This document shows positions 8,391 to 13,065 of a DNA stretch of 13,065 nt, one piece after another (position 1 is the stretch's first letter; each line of letters starts with the position of its first letter). The DNA is from CAZOVB01 sp046541415. GTDB lineage: Bacteria > Planctomycetota > Phycisphaerae > SM23-33. The stretch lies in NCBI GenBank assembly GCA_046541415.1, contig JBKHDI010000095.1, forward strand, positions 1 through 13,065. Direction: 5' to 3'. Both the position numbers and the translations under genes were made by a program. Below the pieces are notes generated by a model, which made no database searches, had not been told where the DNA came from, and worked only from the letters and a program-made list of their open reading frames with translations.

Positions 8391-8403
8391 CATATAGTAT
8401 ATG
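8391..8403. promoter_or_regulatory. Perfect palindrome and candidate -10 of the TPR-peptidase gene
   Basis: CATATAGTATATG is an exact inverted repeat around a central G/C, in otherwise GC-rich DNA. It sits about 90 bases before ATG 8304. On the minus strand it contains TATACT (bases 8396-8401), a good -10, but no matching -35 is evident 16-18 bases further upstream. It could be the promoter core, an operator, or both. Confidence 0.35.
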
Positions 8404-8435
8404 ACGGAAAGTCGACGGCGAAGTTTCGATCAAAA

Positions 8436-8474
8436 GCGCAAAAAACAACCGCCGGCAGTCACTGCTGCCGGCGG
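8436..8474 (-). terminator. Rho-independent terminator of the ferredoxin gene
   Basis: A perfect 10-bp stem, CCGCCGGCAG against CTGCCGGCGG (8449-8458 and 8465-8474) with a 6-base loop, is followed on the minus strand by TTGTTTTTT. It lies 24 bases past the ferredoxin stop and before the TPR gene, so the ferredoxin is transcribed as a separate unit. Confidence 0.9.
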
Positions 8475-8498
8475 CCGATGCCATTGCGGCTTCGGAGC

Positions 8499-8666
8499 CT
8501 ATGCTTCCGAAATAGCGCTGACGGGGCAGGTGTCCACGCAGGCGCCGCAATCGATGCACTTGTCGGCATCGATATCGTACGGTTCACCGGCGTTGATGGC
8601 ATCGGCGGGGCAGGCGTCGGCACAGGCGCCGCACGTGACGCAATCGGTGGAGATCTTGAAACTCAT
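8499..8666 (-). CDS. Bacterial-type 2[4Fe-4S] ferredoxin
   Basis: A 55-residue dicluster ferredoxin, a small soluble low-potential electron carrier typical of anaerobes. Two CxxCxxCxxxCP motifs bind the two cubane clusters: C9, C12, C15, C19 and C37, C40, C43, C47, each closed by a proline. The two halves repeat each other (DCVTCGACADACP and KCIDCGACVDTCP), as in clostridial ferredoxins. Start choice: an upstream in-frame ATG at 8681 exists, but AAGGAG lies inside that extension, 6 bases before ATG 8666, so 8666 is the real start. It is monocistronic, with its own terminator and a possible promoter ~80 bases upstream. The electron donor and acceptor cannot be told from the context. Confidence 0.95.
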   Translation of the reverse strand: MSFKISTDCVTCGACADACPADAINAGEPYDIDADKCIDCGACVDTCPVSAISEA

Positions 8667-9009
8667 CGGGTGCTCCTTCATTGCTCAGGGATGGTCGCTG
8701 GCAGAAACGGCGAGGGGTGGTTTCGCTCGTCAACCGCCATTACAAAGGGATATACTACAAATTTCCACCATGGCCATTCAAGACAACCTGCGGCCAATTG
8801 TCATTTTTCTGCAGAATCAATCGCACTGTCGGCGGGCATTTCGTGATCTGCCCGGCTACAATTGCTTGCCTGCAGTCGACATATACACTTACACTCTGGG
8901 CAGTCTTCGTTGAACGATTCGGCAGGCTGCGGGAAGTTGCCCGTCTGTCCGGCGTTTCGACGAATACAACTCCCGGGTGAAATGGTCTGAGATTCAGGAA
9001 GGATGTTTC
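8667..9009. other. Divergent intergenic region between ferredoxin and cysK
   Basis: This 343-base region separates the minus-strand ferredoxin from plus-strand cysK. It is noticeably richer in A/T than the flanking genes between about 8745 and 8905. It holds the candidate ferredoxin promoter. For cysK I could not find a convincing -35/-10 pair (TACAAT near 8857 and TTACAC near 8893 lack good partners). No riboswitch, tRNA or repeat was recognised. Confidence 0.6.
8752..8781 (-). promoter_or_regulatory. Candidate sigma70-type promoter of the ferredoxin gene
   Basis: On the minus strand, TTGAAT (8776-8781) and TAGTAT (8752-8757) are 18 bases apart, each matching 4 of 6 consensus bases. The predicted start near 8745 would give an ~80-base leader to ATG 8666. 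This is a weak, eye-made call. Confidence 0.3.
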
Positions 9010-9960
9010 ATGCCTCGCATCTTCGATAGCATTACCGAGACGATCGGCAATACCCCGCTCGTCCGGGTCCGGAAAATCATCCAGTCCCAGGCAAACGTCC
9101 TGGCCAAAATGGAAAGCTTCAATCCCATGTCGTCGGTCAAGGACCGGATCGGCAAGGCGATGATCGACGCGGCCGAGAAATCCGGCCAGCTCAAGCCCGG
9201 CGGGATGGTCATCGAGCCGACAAGCGGGAATACGGGCATCGCCCTGGCCTTCATCTGTGCCGCACGGGGCTACAAATGCACGCTGACAATGCCCGAGTCT
9301 ATGAGTATCGAACGCAGAAAGGTCCTCAAAGCCCTCGGGGCCGAGCTGATTCTTACCCCGGCCGAAAACGGCATGCCCGGGGCGATCGAGCGGGCCCAGC
9401 AGCTGCTGGAGGACAGTCCCGGCGCTTACATGCCCCAGCAGTTCAACAATCCAGCCAATCCCGAGATCCACCGGCAGACCACCGCTGAGGAAATCTGGAA
9501 CGACACCGAAGGAAAGGTCGACTACTTCGTCGCCGGCGTGGGAACCGGCGGGACCGTCACAGGCGTTGGCCAGGCCCTGAAAGCCAGGAATCCCGACCTG
9601 AAAGTTATCGCCATCGAGCCCGCTCAGAGCCCGGTCATGGAACAAGCCCGACTGGGTAAAGAGCTCCAGCCGGGCCCGCACAAGATCCAGGGCATCGGGG
9701 CGGGATTCATCCCCGACGTGCTGAACCTCGATGTGATCGACGAAGTCATCGCGGTAGACCAGGAAGATTCCCTCCAGTGGGCCCGCAAGGCCGCGATGGA
9801 AGAGGGCCTGTTCGTCGGCATCAGCTCAGGGGCCGCTCTCAAGGCTGCCGCTGAAGTCGCCGCTCGAGAAGAAGCAGCGGGCAAGAACATCGTCGTAATC
9901 ATCCCCAGCTTCGGCGAACGGTACCTCTCCAGCGCGTTGTTCGACCACTTGGACGTCTGA
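9010..9960 (+). CDS. cysK: Cysteine synthase A (O-acetylserine sulfhydrylase)
   Basis: A 316-residue cytoplasmic PLP enzyme that makes L-cysteine from O-acetyl-L-serine and sulfide, the last step of sulfur assimilation. Family signatures in order: the N-terminal ITETIGNTPLVRV; the PLP lysine K44 in SSVKDRIG; the substrate loop TSGNTG (71-76); the PLP phosphate loop GVGTGGTVTG (about 178-187); the GIGAGFIPD segment; and GISSGAALKAA near the end. Length matches CysK (~310). The start is ATG 9010 because AGGAAGGA lies 6 bases before it; an in-frame ATG at 8977 has no such site. It is followed after 24 bases by a PHP phosphoesterase on the same strand. CysK rather than CysM or cystathionine beta-synthase is favoured by length and by TSGNTG and GISSGA, but paralogues of this fold overlap. 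Confidence 0.95.
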   Translation: MPRIFDSITETIGNTPLVRVRKIIQSQANVLAKMESFNPMSSVKDRIGKAMIDAAEKSGQLKPGGMVIEPTSGNTGIALAFICAARGYKCTLTMPESMSIERRKVLKALGAELILTPAENGMPGAIERAQQLLEDSPGAYMPQQFNNPANPEIHRQTTAEEIWNDTEGKVDYFVAGVGTGGTVTGVGQALKARNPDLKVIAIEPAQSPVMEQARLGKELQPGPHKIQGIGAGFIPDVLNLDVIDEVIAVDQEDSLQWARKAAMEEGLFVGISSGAALKAAAEVAAREEAAGKNIVVIIPSFGERYLSSALFDHLDV

Positions 9961-9984
9961 GCCTTCGACGCAGTGAGCGGCGTG

Positions 9985-10848
9985 ATGAAACGCAAATGGG
10001 TCGATCTGCATACCCATTCGACCGCATCGGACGGTGCCTTGCGCCCCGAACGGCTGATCGCTCTGGCCGACGAACAGGGGCTGGCGGCGATTGCGCTGAC
10101 CGACCACGACACGATCGAAGGTCTCGCCGCGGCGGCCCAGGAAGCTGCCACCAGGCCGCAACTGGCCTTCATCCCGGGCATCGAAGTCTCTGCCAGTTAC
10201 CCGGCTGGGACGATGCACATCCTCGGGCTGGACATCGACCCCTCGGCCGAGTCGATCACCTCGCTGGCCAAGCGTTTGCGCCAAGCCCGAAGTGATCGGA
10301 ATCCGCAGGTCATCGACCGCCTGCAGCAGCTGGGCCTGGATATCGACATGGATGATGTCCTGGCGGTGGTTCCTGATGCAGCCGGCCGTGGCGGACAGTC
10401 GGTCGTCTCGCGGCTGCACATCGCAGAGGCCATGCGTCGCAAAGGGCTGGTCAACTCGACCCAGCAGGCGTTCGAAAAGTACCTCCAGGCCGGCAGACCT
10501 GCCTACCTGGACAAAGAACGCCTTCCAGCCTCAGAGGTCATTGCCGCCATCCGCCGGGCAGAGGGCCTGGCCGTTCTGGCCCACCCTGTCCAACTCCGCT
10601 GCCGCAATCGCCTGCAGTTGGAAACGGTGGTCAAGCAGTTGGTCGATGACGGTCTGGGCGGGCTGGAGGTCTACCACTCCGACCACGACCTGCGCCAGAC
10701 ACGCCTGCAATTGGACCTTGCCCGGAAATTCAATCTGCAGATCACAGGCGGAAGCGACTTCCACGGAGCCACCAAGCCCGAGGTCTCCATCGGCCATCCA
10801 CGCGTCCCGGCCGACGTGCTTACAGGCCAACTCGCCCGCTACCTCTAA
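9985..10848 (+). CDS. PHP-domain phosphoesterase (RnmA/TrpH-like 3',5'-nucleoside bisphosphate phosphatase)
   Basis: A 287-residue metal-dependent PHP hydrolase. Metal ligands are all present: H9 and H11 in DLHTHSTASDG with D16, D40 and H41 in LTDHDT, E67 in PGIEVS, H78 in MHILGLDID, H200 in LAHP, H231 in VYHSDH, and D258 and H260 in GGSDFHG. The order, the inserted helical domain (~90-180) and the length match the RnmA/TrpH (YciV) group, whose characterised members remove the 3' phosphate of nucleoside 3',5'-bisphosphates such as pAp and also trim RNA 5' ends. pAp is a by-product of sulfate activation, so its place 24 bases behind cysK fits. A GTG at 9973 would add four residues; ATG 9985 is preferred because it fits the family N-terminus, though neither has a clear Shine-Dalgarno. 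Confidence 0.9.
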   Translation: MKRKWVDLHTHSTASDGALRPERLIALADEQGLAAIALTDHDTIEGLAAAAQEAATRPQLAFIPGIEVSASYPAGTMHILGLDIDPSAESITSLAKRLRQARSDRNPQVIDRLQQLGLDIDMDDVLAVVPDAAGRGGQSVVSRLHIAEAMRRKGLVNSTQQAFEKYLQAGRPAYLDKERLPASEVIAAIRRAEGLAVLAHPVQLRCRNRLQLETVVKQLVDDGLGGLEVYHSDHDLRQTRLQLDLARKFNLQITGGSDFHGATKPEVSIGHPRVPADVLTGQLARYL

Positions 10849-10872
10849 AGAAACCCCTGGCCACCTTGTGGC
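10846..10872 (-). terminator. Weak candidate terminator of lexA
   Basis: On the minus strand a 5-bp stem GCCAC/GTGGC with a 3-base loop (10860-10872) is followed by CAGGGGTTTCTTT. The stem is short and the T-run is delayed, so this is only a candidate. It sits between the convergent lexA and PHP genes. Confidence 0.25.
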
Positions 10873-10919
10873 GATGGCTCGTCCGGCAGTCCGAAACCGC
10901 CGCTGGCAGACAGGACTCG

Positions 10920-11528
10920 TCAGATGCGGCGGATCACGCCGATGACGACGCCCTGAATCTGGACGTTACGGGTGTAGATCGGCTTGTACTTCGGGTTGGC
11001 CGGCTGGAGGCGGATGCGGTTTGCCTCCTTGTAGAAGGTCTTGAGCGTCGCCTCCCCGCTGTCGAGCAGGGCTACAACCGTTTCGCCGTTGCGGGCAGTG
11101 TTGCGCTTCTGGCAGATCACGTAGTCGCCTTCGCGGATCTGCTCGTCGATCATGCTGTCGCCGGTAACTTCCAGAACAAACGTGTTCGGCGAGGCGGGAA
11201 AGAGCTCTTCCAGGTCGATGGTCTCGACGTCCTCAATCGCTTCGATCGGGTTGCCCGCGGCGATGCGCCCTACCAGCGGCAGGCGGGTCGAGCCGGACTC
11301 GTCGGGGAACTGGAAGTCCTCAGAGACTCGTAAAGAGCGAGCCCTGTGTTTGGGCCCTCGATGAACGAGTCCTTTTTTTTCGAGCGCTACGACGTGTTCG
11401 TAGGCCGTGACCTTGGTCAGGTGCAAGTGGTCCCCGATCTCCTGCATCGTCGGGGAATAGCCGTAACGCAGGCGACAATCCCGTATGAATTTCAGAATTT
11501 CCAGTTGTCTCGGAGTGACGGTCTGCAT
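10920..11528 (-). CDS. lexA: LexA repressor, SOS regulator
   Basis: A 202-residue LexA. Residues 1-66 are the winged helix-turn-helix DNA-binding domain (TPRQLEILKFIRD, then YSPTMQEIG and a recognition helix around LTKVTAYEHVVALEKKG). Residues ~83-202 are the S24 autoprotease and dimerisation domain: cleavage site A91-G92 in VGRIAAGNP, catalytic S125 in TGDSMID and K163 in EATLKTF, 38 residues apart as expected. In the family, RecA-ssDNA filaments trigger self-cleavage, relieving repression of DNA-repair genes. The start has AGGAG about 11 bases upstream. The recognition helix is not the E. coli one, so the operator probably differs from CTGT-N8-ACAG; no operator was identified. The only strong upstream promoter is ~610 bases away, with another open frame in between. 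Confidence 0.96.
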   Translation of the reverse strand: MQTVTPRQLEILKFIRDCRLRYGYSPTMQEIGDHLHLTKVTAYEHVVALEKKGLVHRGPKHRARSLRVSEDFQFPDESGSTRLPLVGRIAAGNPIEAIEDVETIDLEELFPASPNTFVLEVTGDSMIDEQIREGDYVICQKRNTARNGETVVALLDSGEATLKTFYKEANRIRLQPANPKYKPIYTRNVQIQGVVIGVIRRI

Positions 11529-11988
11529 GTTGGGTATTCTCCTGGCTCAGCCGGGCGGTCTGTTCGAGGGCTACGACAAATCGCCCGTTGCTATCGATCC
11601 GGCCGCCCTGGCTGCGAGCGATCAGGAGCGAATCGGCGGAACTGGATGCTTCGGCGACAATCGTGGTCCAGCAATCCTGCTCGGCTGGCTCGGCCTGTTC
11701 AGGCAGGACGTTGGCAGGGACCTGATGAACGGACGAAGCCTCGGCACCCGAAGCGAACAGTCGGCTGAACTGCCGACCGATCCAAGCCGCCAGGCGGCTG
11801 GGCTGTGGGGTCTTCTGCCAGTCTATCCCGCCCGGCCCCGTGCTGATCAGTGGGGGCTTGTTCCCCCGTACAGCGGTAAGCTGGTCGGCGCTGCAGGAGA
11901 TCTGCTCCCGCTGTATCGGCTCACTGTCGTCAGGCCAACAACAGGCATAGTCGCCTCCGGGACCTGTCTGCACCAACGGTATACTCAT
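11320..11988 (-). CDS. Possible hypothetical protein in the lexA leader, overlapping lexA
   Basis: An open frame of 222 residues that I do not recognise. It begins at ATG 11988, preceded by AAGGAAGG at 8-base spacing, and shows GC-rich third positions up to lexA, which argue for coding. Two similar stretches, LVQTGPGGDYACCW near residue 5 and LISTGPGGIDWQK near 47, look like an internal duplication; they are followed by a possible amphipathic helix RLAAWIGRQFSRLF. The frame crosses the lexA start and continues 209 bases inside lexA in another frame; there its third positions coincide with lexA second positions, so that tail is probably not selected as protein. A longer version could start at ATG 12093. 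It lies in the transcript from the strong promoter at 12145-12173 that must also serve lexA, which supports a real gene. A sequencing indel near its end is an alternative explanation for the overlap. Confidence 0.35.
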   Translation of the reverse strand: MSIPLVQTGPGGDYACCWPDDSEPIQREQISCSADQLTAVRGNKPPLISTGPGGIDWQKTPQPSRLAAWIGRQFSRLFASGAEASSVHQVPANVLPEQAEPAEQDCWTTIVAEASSSADSLLIARSQGGRIDSNGRFVVALEQTARLSQENTQHADRHSETTGNSEIHTGLSPALRLFPDDAGDRGPLAPDQGHGLRTRRSARKKRTRSSRAQTQGSLFTSL

Positions 11989-12144
11989 GGTTTCCGCCTT
12001 CCTTGGCGTGGCTGCCTTCGCCTCTGCCGGGGCCAAATTGCACTGGGCCTGGCACTTGGCCTTCTGCTGTACGGTCTCTGCAGAGCGCCGCATCTCATGG
12101 CCTGCCGGACCATGGCGGCCAGCATTCGGTGTTTGTTCGGTGAA

Positions 12145-12173
12145 AGTATAGGCTAACAGGTTCCAAACGTCAA
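12145..12173 (-). promoter_or_regulatory. Strong sigma70-type promoter upstream of lexA
   Basis: On the minus strand TTGACG (12168-12173) and TATACT (12145-12150) are exactly 17 bases apart, matching 5 of 6 consensus bases each. The predicted start near 12138 would transcribe the open frame at 11988 and then lexA. No other comparable promoter was seen nearer to lexA. Confidence 0.65.
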
Positions 12174-12350
12174 GGCCGGTTGCCTTATTTTTCCACCTTC
12201 AATTTCGGTGCGGCGGTAATGGCCGATCCCTGCAGATCGACGCGGCCATATATTGGGGCATAGCGCTGGCTGAACGTCAACTTGTTGTATGTCTATGCTA
12301 TCGGCTTGGCAGGTCCGGGGGCTTGAAGGCTTCTGCCGCCGCTGAGGCGG

Positions 12351-12391
12351 AAAACAAAACCGGGCCGATCCGGCTGTTCGGATCGACCCGG
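12351..12391 (-). terminator. Rho-independent terminator of the 90-residue protein gene
   Basis: Stem halves CGATCCG and CGGATCG (12366-12372, 12379-12385) close a 6-base loop and are extended, past a 1x1 internal loop, by CCGGG/CCCGG (12360-12364, 12387-12391). On the minus strand TTTTGTTTT follows directly. It lies 44 bases past the stop at 12436. Confidence 0.88.
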
Positions 12392-12435
12392 GAAGGGACG
12401 TATTTGTTCTGTGGCTTGGGCCTGGGAGGGCGGCG

Positions 12436-12708
12436 TTACCCCTTGCCGTCCGTGGTGTCGGGTCGGCTCCTGCCTTCGAGCATCTGTCGGAGGTAGCGGT
12501 TCTCGCGGCGGGTGGCTTCCAGGTCGAACATCAGGTACTTCAGCTGCATGCGCAGGTGGTCGAGGGCATCTTCCACGCTGGGCTGGGCGCCGACCCTATG
12601 GGGCAGGTATACGCCTTCCTTGCTGCTGCCGCCGCTGTCGGCGATGGGGTTACCGGTCAGGGTGTCACTCAGTTCCAGGAGTCTTTCTTTTACGACCGCC
12701 TCATTCAT
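12436..12708 (-). CDS. Small hypothetical protein with C-terminal coiled-coil-like segment
   Basis: A 90-residue soluble protein of unknown function. Residues 1-18 (NEAVVKERLLELSDTL) look helical, ~19-42 are a Gly/Ser/Pro-rich linker containing SGGSSKEG, and ~43-80 form a charged amphipathic helix: VEDALDHLRMQLKYLMFDLE followed by ATRRENRYLRQMLEGR, with a heptad-like spacing of Leu/Met. The tail is polar (RSRPDTTDGKG). There is no signal peptide or membrane segment. The start has GAGAGG eight bases before the ATG. It is framed by a strong promoter (12833-12860) and a strong terminator (12351-12391), so it is a stand-alone, probably well-expressed gene. It resembles short helical proteins I associate with planctomycetes; that is recollection, not a tested match. 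DNA or partner-protein binding through the coiled coil is possible. Confidence 0.8.
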   Translation of the reverse strand: MNEAVVKERLLELSDTLTGNPIADSGGSSKEGVYLPHRVGAQPSVEDALDHLRMQLKYLMFDLEATRRENRYLRQMLEGRSRPDTTDGKG

Positions 12709-13065
12709 GGCAGTACCTCTCTACTACAAGGGCCTCTCTTCAGTGGCTTGTCATGTTCGAATGGTATCTGGAACCATCCGGGAGGGAATCATGCAATCGG
12801 GGTGCCAGTTCGCCCGCTGCCTGATGCTCTCCATTATATACGACCCTGCTTACCTGCCAAGGGGAACAAAACCCTCCGCTGGGGGATATTCTGATAAGTA
12901 ACTGAGAAGCAAACAGATACCCGGTGAAAAACCTGTCGCTCGTCCGAAGCTGTTTGACGGCCAATTGAAGGCCAGTTGCAGATCTTGTCTTTCTGTCACG
13001 CCAGACTTTGGCGGCAGCACCCGGAGGTGTTTTTGTCTTCCTGCAGAATAAGATACTAATAAAAA
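12709..13065. other. Intergenic region at the right edge
   Basis: This 357-base region holds the promoter and leader of the 90-residue gene up to about 12860. The remaining ~200 bases carry no convincing gene. Visible elements are a GGCC-based hairpin near 12958-12976 and, at the far right, CACC/GGTG with a 4-base loop followed by TTTTTGTC (~13018-13037), too short a stem to call a terminator. The last 20 bases are A/T-rich and may belong to a promoter of a gene beyond the window. Confidence 0.5.
12833..12860 (-). promoter_or_regulatory. Near-consensus sigma70-type promoter of the 90-residue protein gene
   Basis: On the minus strand TTGGCA (12855-12860, 5 of 6) and a perfect TATAAT (12833-12838) are 16 bases apart. 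The predicted start near 12826 gives a leader of ~118 bases to ATG 12708. That leader contains an inverted repeat ATGGT/ACCAT with a 7-base spacer (around 12760-12776). Confidence 0.7.

Larger units (their letters stand above)
12094..12435. other. Intergenic region holding the lexA promoter and the terminator of the 90-residue gene
   Basis: From right to left on the minus strand this 342-base region contains the terminator of the 90-residue gene (12351-12391), a small trailing hairpin of CCGCC/GGCGG (12337-12350 area), about 160 bases with no recognised feature, and the promoter at 12145-12173. No convincing open frame or RNA gene was found in it. Confidence 0.6.

Noticed and set aside
5143..8397. 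A 1084-residue open frame antisense to the TPR-peptidase
   Set aside because: The opposite frame has a signal peptide, TPRs and zinc-ligand motifs; this one is a mirror of GC-rich codons with repetitive G, L, V, D composition.
8305..8559. N-terminal extension of the TPR-peptidase frame up to 8559
   Set aside because: It would bury the signal peptide and run across the ferredoxin terminator and part of the ferredoxin gene; ATG 8304 has a ribosome binding site.
11485..12156. Plus-strand 223-residue frame antisense to the lexA leader
   Set aside because: It begins inside lexA on the opposite strand without a ribosome binding site, and the minus-strand frame has better coding signs and a promoter.
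12094..12180. A LexA operator at the lexA promoter
   Set aside because: Neither CTGT-N8-ACAG, GAAC-N4-GTTC nor GTTC-N7-GTTC was found near 12145-12173; the operator of this lineage cannot be guessed from one site.
12740..12964. Minus-strand 74-residue frame upstream of the 90-residue gene
   Set aside because: It spans the near-consensus promoter of that gene and has no ribosome binding site or recognisable composition.
1..13065. tRNA, rRNA, CRISPR arrays, insertion sequences or prophage genes
   Set aside because: No cloverleaf, repeat-spacer pattern, transposase motif or terminal inverted repeat was seen on either strand.

Overview
The window reads as ordinary chromosomal DNA from a GC-rich, free-living Gram-negative bacterium. 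The gene mix suggests a planctomycete-like lineage, perhaps Phycisphaerae: a huge secreted TPR/metallopeptidase protein, a small bacterial dicluster ferredoxin, LexA, and a short coiled-coil protein of a kind I associate with that group. This placement is an inference from gene content only; no rRNA or tRNA is present. Most genes run singly or in pairs with little clear operon structure, and three good rho-independent terminators, all on the minus strand, mark unit ends.

Left part (1-1500, plus strand): the C-terminal third of acetyl-CoA carboxyltransferase beta (accD), cut by the window edge; then an MntA/HepT-type toxin-antitoxin locus in which the MNT nucleotidyltransferase antitoxin is intact but the HEPN toxin carries an in-frame TGA after codon 24; then a small unrecognised membrane protein.

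Middle part (1504-8681): a minus-strand ABC exporter half-transporter diverges from a plus-strand CDF-family metal efflux protein, which converges on a minus-strand MazG-like pyrophosphohydrolase. Next comes a 1187-residue exported protein (minus) combining a degenerate alpha/beta-hydrolase-like N-terminus, TPR arrays and a zinc metallopeptidase domain (HEFTH, then Glu), and a 55-residue 2[4Fe-4S] ferredoxin (minus) with its own terminator.

Right part (8667-13065): cysteine synthase (cysK) and a PHP-family phosphoesterase resembling RnmA/TrpH form a tight plus-strand pair that makes metabolic sense (sulfur assimilation and 3',5'-bisphosphate removal). They converge on lexA (minus). A near-consensus sigma70 promoter lies about 610 bases upstream of lexA, and the intervening leader holds an open reading frame that runs into lexA in another frame. 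The last gene is a 90-residue protein with a C-terminal coiled-coil-like segment, framed by a strong promoter and a strong terminator.

I did not find a clear multi-gene novel system. The observations most worth following are the toxin gene with a premature stop beside an intact antitoxin, the ORF overlapping lexA in its long leader, the architecture of the giant TPR-peptidase, and the self-contained 90-residue gene.
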